From assembly GCA_026214975.1 (NCBI GenBank), contig CM047805.1, forward strand, positions 65,511,383 to 65,575,382: DNA of 64,000 nt. The letters are read 5' to 3'. Position numbers and translations under genes: made by a program. Below, one piece after another: positions 21,499-34,000 of this stretch (the stretch's first letter is position 1; every line of letters starts with the position of its first letter). The stretch comes from Gentiana macrophylla (Eukaryota; Streptophyta; Magnoliopsida; Gentianales; Gentianaceae). Below the pieces are notes generated by a model. It had not been told where the DNA came from and ran no database searches. It was given only the letters and a program-made list of their open reading frames with translations.

Positions 21499-23382
21499 CT
21501 TCACCGTGTATGAGGCTCGTCTCAATGGAGGGTCAAAGCTACCCTTATGTCAAGCCTTCTTGGCTGTATTGCGATATTATGGTATTTGGGTCACCCAAAT
21601 TATTTCCAACTATGTCAGGAGAATTATCGGTTTTCTATCTTCTGCCGGATGGTTGGACTTCCTTTCTCGGTACACCTATTTAGGGTTTTTTTTTATCAAA
21701 TTAAGAAGAATCAAGGGTCCAAGGGATGGTATCACTTTCCTCGCCGATCTGGCGTTAAGGGTATACTTTCCTAAGGACCATCTTTGATCAAGGGATGGAA
21801 TGCATATTTCTTCTTCGTTAGGGATGGAGGAAGGACCTCACTGGGATGATGGAAGTCAGACCATGTACATAAGGACGTCTATCCAGAGGGGGCCGACGTT
21901 AAATAATTTGAGGTTATTCGGGATGCTATGATCTTCTAAGAGCTAAGGAGTTTTCTCTCTAGTTAATAGCGGCTGCTCAGGTAGCCGAGGCCGGACCCAA
22001 TCCTTACGTTTCTCTTACTGCCGAAAACCGGGCTGCTTGTAGGGGCCTTGTATTTTCGTTTTTCTTTTCTTCTTTTTCGATGACTCTTTGACCAATGACT
22101 TATCTTGATTTCTTCATTTTTCAGTGAGTGCCTTTGCCGAGCTCGTGGATGCTGCGGGATAATAGAGGACAGAACAATGAGCTGATCAAAGTACGTCCAT
22201 TTCAAGGACTCACACTAGGAACCATGTTGAGGATCCTGTTGTCCGAACTACGGACTCTTCTTTAAATACGGCTGCTGCCCGGATACTGTCCGAGCATGAG
22301 GATGAGCCTATGTTGCAAACACCGATTTCTGGAGAAAATATGGCACCCAACCCTATTGATGCCTCAACCTCTAGGGGCAAGATTGTGTTAGCGGAAGATG
22401 AAGAGGAGGACAAAGTGCCTCTCAGAGGAATGTGTAGAGTTATGCTGACTAAGGTCAACCCCGTGAGAAGTCAAACAAAGAAGAGCAGATCTGATGCCCC
22501 GGTGGACCCCTCAACCGACCCTACTCACCAGAGTGAGATGGATGGCAAAGCTGCTGATGATCAGGGTGAAATCTGTGGGATGTCCGAGCGGGAGCTATCT
22601 AAAGCTGGCCTCAAGGCCATGCGATATGTAAGTTTTGTTTTCCACCATTTTCTTGTTTTTGCAGATTTATGTCTAACATCTTACTTGTGGAAAGAACTAT
22701 GGTTGGCCAAGAGGTACTCAGCCGACTTGCTACATACAATAACTATGCCATCGAATATAAGAAGAAGATCTCCGATCTGGAGAAGAAAGCCTCTAATCAT
22801 GAAGAGAGTCTAAAGGCTAATGACAAAGAGGTCAAGGACTTAGGGAGCAGATGAAGGCTCAGGCTGCTGACCTGCAAGCATTGAAGTCTGATTATGATGT
22901 CCGTCTTCAAGAGGCTATGGACAAGTATCTAGAGAAGGAGGCTAAGTTGGGGTAATCATTAAGAAGCTTCGATCTGAGGTGACCGAACTGGAAGCGGTGG
23001 TCAAGACTTATCCGGACCAACTAAAAGAGGCTTATGCCCGGGCAGTTCTAGACTATAAGGCCTCGGTACATTTCACTCAAGCCCTTTATTTTTTGCTTGC
23101 CCCAGTGGTGAACAGTAGTTACACTCCGGGGGAGGAGGATTACAGAGCCCAATTGCCACCATTTTAATTGCTGAACTGAAATACAAGAAGCTATATGAGC
23201 CTGGAAAGGATACGGTTTACTCAATTCTCGTGAAGGAGTTCCAAGAAGGAATAAATATTGCAGCTAAGTATGCTCGTCAGCATTCTACTTCCGTCCCTCC
23301 AACTGAGATGCCTTCCTTTGATGTTACTCCTACTGCGGAGTATGATTGGAATTTAGCCTCTGATGATCCTTAGCTTTTAGGC
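21499..23382 (+). pseudogene. Antisense Tat gene, PF04195 "putative gypsy type transposon" family (broken)
   Basis: This gene runs opposite to the Tat pol. The start is missing, cut at the Copia LTR. The N-terminal domain is recognisable across shifting frames: YEARLNGGSKLPL, RYYGIW, FRVFFYQIK with GWYHF, then IKGWNAYFFFVRDGG near 21790-21830. A Ser/Asp-rich linker follows (22310-22600), then a long coiled coil of Glu/Lys (22669-22990) and a C-terminal tail ending EYDWNLASDDP at about 23370. Several frameshifts and stops disable it. Two stretches ending in pyrimidine-rich TTTCAG/TTGCAG (about 22125 and 22664) look like splice acceptors. The function of this family is not established. Confidence 0.65.
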
Positions 23383-23624
23383 TTGTACATTTTATTTTGA
23401 AAAAGGGTAACCTGTACAACAATTAATATATGGGATATTTTTCCAAGTCTTGTGAGTTTGTTTACCTCCTCAGTTTTCTTTTCAACATTCTTTGTGTAGT
23501 TTTTCATGTGTGATCTGTGATGGGATATCCTATGCCCCCTAGTATTCCATGCAATCATTTGTGTTTTGGATAACATACTTAGAATAGTTGGCAAATTCTT
23601 ACTTCTTTTGATCTACAGAGCTTT
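23383..23624. other. Unassigned spacer in the Tat 3' region
   Basis: AT-rich sequence between the antisense gene and the hairpin array. I see no gene. A polyadenylation-like AT-rich segment follows the antisense stop. Confidence 0.4.
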
Positions 23625-24240
23625 GCGAATTGATGTCCGTCCTGCACACGGAGGAAGACTTTTTCAAACTTGTTGAGTCTGACCTACAGAGCTCATTTTA
23701 TCTGGCATGCAGAGTATGAATTTTAGATGAGTCCATCCTGCGGAGTTCAGATGGTCTATCTTGCAGGCTTAATCTTTTGAGCCTATCCTGCAGGCGTAAT
23801 TAATTTTTTAGCTGAGTTCGACCTGCGGAGCTCAGTTTTTCTATCCTGTAGACTTGGGAAGTTTTTCCTTTGAAAACTTACTAAGTCTGACCTGCATAGC
23901 TCAGGGTTGAGTCCTACCTGCAGAGCTTAACATTTAAATGTATTGCTGAGTTTGTCCTGCGATGCTCAATGTGTCCGTCCTACAGACTTATTAGGTTTAA
24001 CTAAGTCTGACCTGCGGAGCTTAGCTTGTCTGTCATGCGAGACATTAAATTTGACTAATTCCTACATGCAAAGCTCAGCTTGTCTGTCCCACGGACATTA
24101 AATGTTTTCGACTGAGTCTGACCGATGGAGCTCAGTTTGTCTCCACTGTAGACTTAATTAGCATGTCTTTTTTGCAAACATTGCTGAGTTTGTCATACGA
24201 AGCTTAGTTCGAGCCTGTCCTGCAAACTTAGTTAATACCA
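23625..24240. repeat. Degenerate tandem array of hairpin-forming units
   Basis: At least seven rounds alternate a TGAGTCTGACCTGCGGAGCTCAG-like word with a GTCTGTCCTGCAGACTTA-like word at irregular spacing. Each word is itself an imperfect inverted repeat around a CCTGC centre. The array lies between Tat pol and the antisense gene, the region where Tat elements are known to carry tandem repeats that can seed satellites. No reading frame explains it. Confidence 0.75.
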
Positions 24241-24338
24241 CGCATAATGGGAAAAATAATATTTAATTTATTCCATATAACTCATAGTACAAGTAATGAG
24301 GATGAAATTACTGAAAAGTAAATATTCAAAACAATTTG

Positions 24339-27300
24339 TTCAGGTCTGGAACATGTCCTCTTCATAGAACTTGTGAAGATTGTTGGTGTGCGGATTGTGA
24401 CGAATGGACCGGCCATTTCAATATGCAAGCTGGTATGCCCCTTTGCCTTGTAATTTTACCACTTTGTAGGGACCTTCCTAGTTTGGCTCAAGCTTGCCCA
24501 ATGGGACTTGTTTACTAATATCATTTTGCCTCAGCACTAGATCTCCTTCTTTAAAATATGAGTGTTTCACTCGGGAGTTATAGTATTGGGAAATTCTCTG
24601 CTTATACCAGGACATCCTAAAAAAGGCCACATCCCGAGCTTCCTCTTAGTCATATTTGGAATTTTTGAGCTTAGACTCTTTGTCTGCTTCTGTATAGCTC
24701 GGACTGAGGTGAAGAAAGCTCGATCTCGGCTGGGTCACTGATTCACTTCCATACGCTAAAGAGAAGGGGGTTTCTCATGTTGCCGAATTCGGCTTAGTCC
24801 TGTATGCATATAGTATATTGGGTAGATGTTCAACCTAATTTTCTCTTTCTTCTTCAAGCCTCTTTTTTAACCCTGTCTTGATTTTCCTGTTGGTCTGCTC
24901 GATCTGCCCATTGGCTTGTGGATGACAAACGGAGGTAAAGTGCTGGGTGATTCCTATCTCGAAACACCATTCTTAAACAATTTTATCTTCGAGTTGTGTT
25001 CCGTTATCTGAAATTAGCATCTTTGGGATGCCATACCTGCACACGATATTCTTCCAGAGAAACTTCTGAATTACTTTGGTAGTAATTGTAGTAAGAGCTT
25101 CTGCTTCCACCCATTTGGTGAAGTAGTCTACTGCTACAACTAAAAATATGAGGTTACCTAGGGCTCCGGGGAACCACCCGACCAGGTCAACACCCCATTG
25201 ATCGAAAGGCCAAGGAGATGCTATTGGAACCATTTCCTGAGATGCTTCATGAGATAAGTCATTGTTCACCTGGAATGATTTGCATTTCATGACGACCTCT
25301 TGAGCATCTCGCTACATAGTCGGCCAATAGTAGCCAAACATGCGACATTTTCTTGCTAGAGTCCGGGATCCAGCATGGTTTCCACATATTCCTTAGTGAA
25401 TTTGTGAAGGAGGTAATTTCCTTCCTCCTATGATGACCATCTAAGCCATGTGGTAATATACGACTTTCAGTAGAGTACATCATTAAACAGAGAATACCTG
25501 GCCGATAAGAACATCATTTTTCTTGCTGGGGACCGCTCTGCAGGGAGGATTCCACTTTTTAGATAGGACACAATATGGTCCATCCAGCTATCCTTTAGTG
25601 TGATGGGTTGAACAGCCTATTTGTCATAATTTTTTTCTTGCAACAGCTCGACCAGCACCTGTTTGTCGGACAAGAAATTTGAAGCTAATTTTGAAAGTGT
25701 GTCTGCTCGCTTGTTCTAAGATTGAGGGATCCACCCTATCTGGACGCTATTGAAGTCTTTTAGTAGTATTTGAGCTTCGTCCAAGTACTTCATCATGGGC
25801 TCTTATTTTGCTTCATATTCTCCTTTAACATGGTTTACAACCAATTGGGAGTCACTGTAGACTTGTAAATGTTATGCTCCAAGTTTCTCTTCTAAACGTA
25901 GTACGGTGATCATGGCTTCATATTTGAATTCGTTATTTGTGGCTTTAAAACTGAAGCGTATAGCATAGGGGAAATCTTCCCCTTTAGGACTGATAAGTAG
26001 GAGACCTGCCCTTGATCCTTCTTTCCTAGAGGCCTCATCAGATTTGGAGTTCGGCTGATCTTGATCGATGGTGATGGCTATACCTTTAGCGAGAAAGTCG
26101 GCTAAGGCTTGAGCTTTGATCGCAGTTTGGGGGTGAAAGTCTAAGTCATACTCCGCTAGCTCTACTACCCACTTCGCAAGTCGGCCTGACATGTCAGGTC
26201 ATGCCAATACTTGCCTAAGTTGTTGATCAGTAACCACAACTATCGGATGGGCTTGGAAATAGGGCCTTAGATTTTTAAAAGCATGAACTAATGCCAACGT
26301 TAGCTTCTCTGCATTAGAATATCAGACTTTGGGTCCATGAAATGCTTTACTTACGTAGAATATTGGCTTTTGTGCGTTGTGCTGCTCCCTGACCAGAACC
26401 GCACTTATGGCTTTGTAACATATTGTTAATAAACCAACAATATACCTCATTCCTGAGGAGAACTCAGAGTTAGAAACTCGGAGAGATAGTTTTTAGTTCT
26501 TTAAAAGCTTTCTGGCATTCTTCATCACATTGGAACAAAGTGGCCTTCTATAGAGTCTACAAAAATGGAAGGGCACGTTGTGCTGATCTGGACGAAAATC
26601 TGTTCAAGGCGGCCATTTGCCCTGTCTACCTTTGAACTTCTATTATGCTTTTTGGTAGAGGCATATTCCTTAGGGCATCTATCTTATCTAGATTGTCTTT
26701 TATTCATTCCTTGGAGATCATGTAACCTAGGAAATTGCCAGATCTGACCCTAAACGTACATTTCTTCGGGTTGATTTTCATCCAGGTCTGCCTGAGTGCC
26801 CCAAAGACTCCACTGACATCAAGTAAATATTGATCAATAGTCCAGCTCTTGATTAGGAGGTCATCCAAGTAAACTTCCATGCACCTTCCGATCTGTGACT
26901 TGAAGATTTTGTTTACCGCTTTTTGATATGTTGCAACCGCATTCTTGATGCCAAAGGGCATAGTGATGTAGTAAAAACATTCCGAACACCGTGGTAAATG
27001 AAGTTTTCTCCGCATCTTCAAGGTCTATAGCAATCTATGGATAACCCTTATATGCATCTAGAAAAGCAAGCACTTCAAAATCCACTATGGAATCTACAAG
27101 CCTATTGATCTTCGGCAAGGCGTAATAGTATTTAGGAAATGCTTTGTTGAGTTCGGTGAAGTCCACTCACATCCTTCAGCTTCCATCTGGTTTCTTGACT
27201 AAGACTAGGCTTTCCAACCTGTCTGGATACACAACTTCCCTAATGATATGTGCTTGAAGTAACTTTGTTACTTCCTTCTCAATTGCGACAGTTCACTCCT

Positions 27301-27960
27301 GGGCAAAAAGTGTCTCTTCTTTTGCCGAACAGGCTTCCTAATCGGATATACATTTAATCTGTGCAAAGCTAAGTCCAGGGTCAAACCTGGCATATCTTTG
27401 GTCTTCCATGAAAACATATCTCTGAATTCCCTAAGAAAGTCGATGAGTAGCTTCTTATGCTGATCTGGGATTCGCAAAGGCTGACTTCTTCAACCTTGTC
27501 TTCTGAGGACCAACTCTCTTCATCTTCTGGGATAACATTTCTATGAGAACCTGTTGTACCATTGACGGTGGCCATGTAGCAGCTCCTGGATGCTTCCATG
27601 TCCTCTTTTATTTCCACAGATCCTTCAAATGTGGGGAACTTCATACTGATGTGAGCTGGTGAGATCACGGTTCAAAGTTCAATCAAGGCCGGTCTCCCTA
27701 CGATGATATTATATGCAGATAGGGCCTTGACTACTATATAACTCACCATACGGGTCCTGCCTTTTGGTATCTTGCCAAATGTGGTGGCTAAACATATCAT
27801 CCTTGCTGGATGAACATAAGGCCCGCCAAAGCGGAACAGCGGAGCTAAGACATGTGAGAGCTCAGAATCTTTTAACTTCATCTCCAGGAAGGCAAAGTAG
27901 TAGAGTACGTTCATCGTGCTTCCAGTGTCCACACAAATCTATTTTACTAAGTTTCGGATT
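24339..27960 (-). pseudogene. pol: Tat pol: protease, RT, RNase H domains, integrase (broken)
   Basis: Protease (27932-27672) opens with the catalytic DTGS and ends IIVGRPAL. RT (about 27480-26700) has MPFGIKNA and the catalytic VYLDDLLIKS. The first RNase H region (about 26540-26240) is decayed. A second RNase H (26192-25640) shows FKYEAMI, YSDSQLVVN and ADTLSKLAS, as in the dual RNase H of Tat elements. Integrase has its zinc region near 25400-25270 (FGYYWPTM, then KCKSFQ) and a core with WGVDLVG, ISDNGTQ and the Glu in NGQIEQTNRK (about 24890). The tail near 24520-24400 (LGKLEPNWEGPYKV) is the usual C-terminal domain. Numerous stops and frameshifts make it non-functional. Confidence 0.88.
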
Positions 27961-28240
27961 ACTACCACTTCAATAACCAATCCTTCATTATTCATAATTA
28001 ATGGGAGCGAATCTTTTGGGCCATAGGTTACTTCTACGGATAACTGTCGCCTTTTACTAGAAGCCGAAGGACCAGCAGACCTGCTACTGTCATTACCTGC
28101 ATCTTGAACTGGGCTGATTGGCCCACCTAGAGATGGTGTTAACAGTATTAACTGGACTACCTTGCTGATACTCGTTTTGATTGAATTTTTAGGGATTGCT
28201 TACTGTGGCCAATGCCCAAATAATGTTTTTTGTGGTGGCC
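27961..28240 (-). pseudogene. Tat gag/protease junction remnant
   Basis: Minus-strand words such as VTYGPKDSLPLIM just before protease match the usual Tat segment between gag and protease. Sequence upstream of this reaches the Athila-2 insertion at 28241 and resumes at 38501. Together both sides are too short to hold a whole gag, so gag was deleted before or after Athila-2 entered. Confidence 0.55.
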
Positions 28241-29720
28241 TGATCATGTGCAAAGCAGTTACTAGCAATAGGACTAGGTATATCGTCGTAGAGTACGGGC
28301 AAATCAAGGTCGATCCCACAGAGACTCGTAAGAATGTCAAATTACTAAGATTGAGCTTGTCACTAATATGGTCTACGACCAACAATAATATAGACAGTAG
28401 TAAAATTGGTAACAATCAACTAGCAAGTTGATGCAAGTTCAATGGAGCAACAAGAGTTTCTATTGTATTAGTTCAATTATGAGTAATTAGTTATTTCCCC
28501 CACACATGCAATAGTCCTCCCCATTGGTGAATTTTAATTCATTGTTCAGCTACGGGTACAACTCCTAACCCTATCTGCTCCGACAATGGTAGTAGACAAT
28601 CTATACGCAAGCTACCCTCCTTACTTGGTCCGTAATAGCCTATACGCACAAAGAACTAGAGCTGTCGATATTGAGCGTTAACTCATACCGTAACCCCGCC
28701 TAGATAGCTGTCGACACTAATCAACACGTTCCTAGAGTCCATCAAGATAATGTCCAAACATAGCACTTCACTATTCATATTTCATGCTAGCTTTACGATG
28801 ACATGAAAATAGTTGATCTAGCGATCAATTATTTTAGGCTATTCAGGCTATTAACATGTAAATTAAATCTATCAATCAACGTAGCTGACGCCGTTTATCA
28901 TGAATTAGTAATTTACGAGGTATTCAGATCTAGCGATATAGACCGTCGCAGATCTGAAGAACGCAACAACTATTTCATGATTTCTTCACCAACGAATTAG
29001 ATCTATAACACATGGGGTAAAATAAACTAACTACTACATAATTAAACTAAATAGGCAATTAAAACATACTAGTCGAATAGAACAACGACAGATCTACATC
29101 TTGGAAAAGACAGAAAATCATACCCTCGAAGGCGAGCGTAGATCTCCATCGGATCTCTCCCTAGGCGGCGACTCCGTCGTCTCTCCGACCAGAACTCATA
29201 AAATAATAAAAATAAAGAACAAAGAACTTTTACTGCATAATATTTGGCTTGAAACTTTTACACTTGTGTTCTGAGGTGAAGCATCTTATTTATAGCTACC
29301 TCAACCGACTTAGAAACATCTAGTTCTATCCCTCGTCCAAGAAAATGCGTTTCTGAAGGATCAGGGCTCTCTGTAAGTCGGCACCGACTCTCGGTTTACC
29401 GAGGGCAGTTTTGTCTTTTTTCTTCAGCTGACTTAGCTTGGAATGTTCTAGAATACCCTAGGCCCAATCATTTCCTCCAGTCCACTCCAGATTCATCCAT
29501 AATGCTCAGCCCAATATTTCTTATCCTGAAAATAATTAAATAATGCACGAAATAATATCGAAATAGGGAAAATAAACGCAAAGTGCAGATTTCTCAACTC
29601 AAGAACCCGACATATGATATTCAACTTAAATGGTTCATATTTATAGGTCAAAAAAACTATTTTTAGCTTATAATGGATAGAATGTTGATGCCGTAGGATA
29701 GACTATTTTAACCGTCATCA
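28241..29720 (-). repeat. Athila-2 3' LTR (1480 bp)
   Basis: On the minus strand it begins TGATGACGGTTAAAATAG at 29720 and ends at 28241 in CATGATCA. It matches 36996-38500 with many substitutions and small indels. CTCGGTTTACCGAG, a 6+2+6 self-complementary word, lies at 29390-29403. Confidence 0.95.
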
Positions 29721-31098
29721 ACTACCCCCACTAGCCTTCTGCTCATCCGCGACCAGAGTATCAAGGCGGAATGTACCTCCAAGAGCAATCTCCATCAACT
29801 ACCACATATTCAATCAAGATTTCCGGCAGAAATATACATCAAGCCACAATCCATAAACTTCCCATTAATCACTACTTATCATGCATCAATGTGTTGTGTG
29901 ATGAATCAGTCATGATAGTGCGTTCATGAGGAGAATCAAGTTGTATTAACCCTACAATCTTAACTTACCTGTGCATACACCCGCTCATCTTGCCTTCAGA
30001 CTTGGTTACACAACATGGTACCTTAATCGGGTCGGGCGGACTAAGGGACTGAGCATCGCTCTTAAGTCCTCGTTTGTTTCATTTTATGCGAGGATCGTGT
30101 CCTTTTTACATGAGTTCCCTTCCCTCATTTCCTTGATTACAATATTTTTTTCTTCTTTCTTTTTTTTCTTTTTTTTGGCAGATTTCCTCACTTCTTTTTT
30201 TCTCTTTCTCTCGCAAGCCCATTTTTTCCCGGTTACCTCTCGTGCCATTCAAGTTGCTTCCCTTGTCTTACAACAGTTTGATAAAGTATATAGACAGACA
30301 AATAATGATTCCCGGTTAATACAACTCATCATCTGATCTTAAACACTTCTCACTCAGATTATGTGCTCAAATGTTGATTGCAATGATAGAATAATAATTA
30401 ATAAGTTATTACTTCTTGCAACATAACATATGCTCATTCTTCCATACTAAATTGAATATGCTATAGATCACTTCAAATTGAACTTGGGCTCCTTTTCTAC
30501 CGATTCCTTTCTCGAAAACGTGCAATAAGCAAGCTAAAAACAGTGTTAATTTTTCAAAATTATTCCTTTTTTCGAGTACCCAGCTAAGTCACCTACCCCC
30601 CACTTATTATAGACATTGTCCCCAATGACTAATAATAAAGAAAAGAATAGGTTCTTAGATCTGGAACTGATTGGCTGAGTCAAAGTGAATCCCGGAGCAG
30701 AATCATTAGCTCTTAGGTCATTCCTCTTCCAAGTTGTTACCTGCTTTCCAAAATACTTCCGAAAATTGTGAGTAACATGCGAAGGACAATAAGAAAATAG
30801 GGTGGCGGTAATTGTGCATACCGGAGGAATGCGCAAAAATAGTTTAAGCCACTTTATTCTTTATTGGCCTAAACAAGAGGCGAAAACTTTTACGAGGGTA
30901 TCACAAGAGAATCGTGAAGGAAAAAACCACATATATCCCTAGCAAGATGACCGAAGATATATATGATGAAAAAAACCTTACAATTGTCATGCAACTTTAT
31001 TGACTCAAAATAATTAAACTAAACAAAAGCAATAAATAAGGGTTTAGAAATATTTTTGAGTTTATAGTCGCCAGTTCGACTGTACTAATTGGGCTCCT
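29721..31098 (-). other. Athila-2 region between pol and 3' LTR
   Basis: No reading frame is convincing and no env-like gene is seen. GGGACAATG followed by GTGGGGGG (minus strand, about 30595-30625) is a pattern common downstream of Athila pol. A T-rich low-complexity stretch lies at 30140-30205 on the + strand. The purine tract GGCTAGTGGGGGTAGT directly precedes the 3' LTR (29721-29736). Confidence 0.6.
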
Positions 31099-34000
31099 TC
31101 ATTCATACTCTGGCTCCGTCAACACAAAGACTTCCAACGTAGGGTTATACTTGTTCTCTAGGTAATGCTTCAGCCTGAGGCTGTTCACTATGAAAATTTG
31201 CCTAGAGTATTCATTCTTAACTTCACATGCGCCTGAATTGAAAACTTTTCTGACTACATGTGGTCCATACCATCTAGACTTCACTTTCCCAGGTAAAAGA
31301 CGAAGACGCGAATTGTATACCAGCACTTTATCTCCTACTTGAAATGTTCAGTTCAGAATCCTCTTATCGTGTAGGCGTTTCGTTCTTTCCTTGTAAATCT
31401 TAGCATTCTCATACGCTTGAAGTCTAAACTCCTCCAATCTATTCAACTGTAGTATTATCTTTTTACTGGCTAAAATTTCATCCATGTTTGGAAATCTCGT
31501 AGCCCACAGCGCTCGGTGCACGAGTTCTACCGGTAAATGGCATGCTTTTCCAAACACTATCATATACGGTGACATCCCAATCATGATCCTATAAGTTGTT
31601 CTGTACGTCCAAAGAGTGTCATCTAATTTCAAAGACCAATCTTTCCTTGTGGGATTCACAGTCTTCTCTAAAATCCTCTTAATCTCTCTGTTCGTGACTT
31701 CTACTTGTCCACTTGTCTCTGGGGTGATATACTGTTGCAATCTTAAGTCTAGCCCTATATCTCATCATCAACTTCTCAAACAACCTATTGCAGAATGACT
31801 CCCTCCGTCACTAATTATGGCTCTAGGCACTCCAAACCTCGTCAAAATGTTTTTCTTAAGAAACCTCAGGACGACCCTGGCATCATTAGTAGGAGAGGCC
31901 ACTGCCTCCACCCATTTGGAAACATAATCAACTGCTACCAGGATGTAACGATTTAATTCTGACGATGTGAAAGGCCCAACAAAATCATTTCCCCATACAT
32001 CGAATAACTCCACTTCTAAGATACTCTGCAGTGGCATCTCATTCTGCTTAGAAATGTTACCAGTCACTTGACAGGAATGATAGGCTCTTGTAAACTCATA
32101 AGCATATTTATGAATTGTTGGCCAATAGAATCCGCACTGCAGTACCTTTGCTGCTGTCTTGTTTGGCCCATAGTGACCTCCGGCTTCTCTAGAATGGCAT
32201 AGTTGCAAAATACTTGGAATTTCATCATCATGGATGCATCTCCTAAGAATGGCATCAGGGACCAATTTATATAGGTAGGGATCATCCCAATGATAATGCT
32301 TTAGGTATGTGAACAACTTCTTCTTATCCACATTCATGAATTCCGGTGGTAGGTATCTTCCTGCTAGATAATTAACAATGTTAGCAAACCAAGGGTATAC
32401 CTTACCCACTCTTAATGTATTATGTCGGGTCTAAAATTCAACTCAAGCTACTACTGAGACGGAAAAAAGTTGTTCATCAGGAAAGTTCTCCCTGATCTCA
32501 GTCGGTTGCTCTTCCTCCAGCAAAGTTAATCTCGATAGGTGATCAGCCACCTGGTTCTCTTTTTATCTTTAATCTCAACATCAAACTCCTGTAAGAGTAG
32601 AATCCAGCTTAAGAATCTCGGCTTGGAATCCACCTTATCAAAGCTTCATGGTCAGTGAATACAGTGACTTTTGATCCTATCAGGTATGGTTGAAACTTGT
32701 CAAATGCAAAGATGACAGCTAAGAGTTCCTTCTCTATAGTCGCATAATTCCTCTGGGCACTGTTAAGGGTACGACTGGCATAATAGATAGGCTTAAAGAT
32801 TTTATCCTCCCTTTGTCCCAGGGCCACTCCAACTGCCGTGTTGTTTGCATCACACATAAGCTCAAAAGGTTTGTTCCAATCTGGGGCTACCGGGATTAGG
32901 GCGGTTATAAGCATCTGCTTCAATGTGTTGAATGCTTTCTTACACTCTTCTCCAAACACAAAAGGTACATCCTTTGCAAGTAATTCCATCAAAGGTCGAG
33001 AAACTTTAGAGAAATCCTTGATAAACCTCCTATAAAATCCTGCGTGGCCAAGAAAGGCTCGCAACGTCTTTAGGTTTGTTGGAGGGGTAACTTCTCTATC
33101 ACCTCTATCTTTGCCCTTTCAACTTCCATTCCTTTCTTCGAGATACTATGACCCAACACTATTCCTTCCGTAACCATGAAATGGAATTTCTCCCAGTTAA
33201 GTACAAGGTTGGTCTCTTCACATCTCTTTAGTACTTTACTCAAGTTGTCCAAGCATTTATCAAAGCTATCTCCAAATACAGAAATATCATCCATGAAAAT
33301 CTCCAGAAAATCTTCCACCATGTCCGCAAATAATGACATTATGCACCTTTGGAAAGTTGCTAGTGCATTACATAATCCAAAAGGCATGCGATTGTATGCA
33401 AAAGTTCCATAGGGACATATGAAAGTGGTTTTCTCTCAATCCTCAGGGGAAATATGGATTTGATAGTAACCAGAATATCCATTTAAGAAACAAGAAAAAG
33501 CATGACCGCTTAATCTTTCCAACATCTGATCAATGAATGGTAGGGGAAAATGATCTTTACGAGTTGCGTCATTCAGTTTCCTGAAGTCAATGCAAACTCA
33601 ATGTCCAGTAATTAGCCTCACATGGATTAACTCATCAAACTCATTAGGTTGTACTCTGAATACTCCTTTCTTGGGCACCACATGAATCGGGCTTACCCAC
33701 TCACTATCTGCAATTGGGAAAATGATTCCTATTTCCAACATCTTTATAATTTCTTCCTTAACAACATCCTGTAGTTGTGGTGTCAACCTCCTCTGAGGTT
33801 GTGCTACCACTTTCTTTTCAGGTTTTATAGAGATCTTATGCATGCACACAGATAGGCTGATTCCTTTTTTATCTCCTATCGTCCACCCAAACACTCCTTT
33901 ATGCTCTCTCAGTCTTAAAAGTTTCTCCTCCTCAAAAGGTGATAACAATGATGAAATTATGAGGGGAAGAGTATTATCTTGTAAGTATACGTACTTCGGG

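Noticed and set aside
23625..24240. CRISPR array
   Set aside because: The repeats are degenerate, unevenly spaced and within a plant retrotransposon. There are no uniform spacers and no cas genes.
29971..30336. Phe-rich 121-codon open frame in the Athila-2 3' region
   Set aside because: It is driven by a T-rich low-complexity stretch and runs opposite to the element, with no similarity to known proteins.
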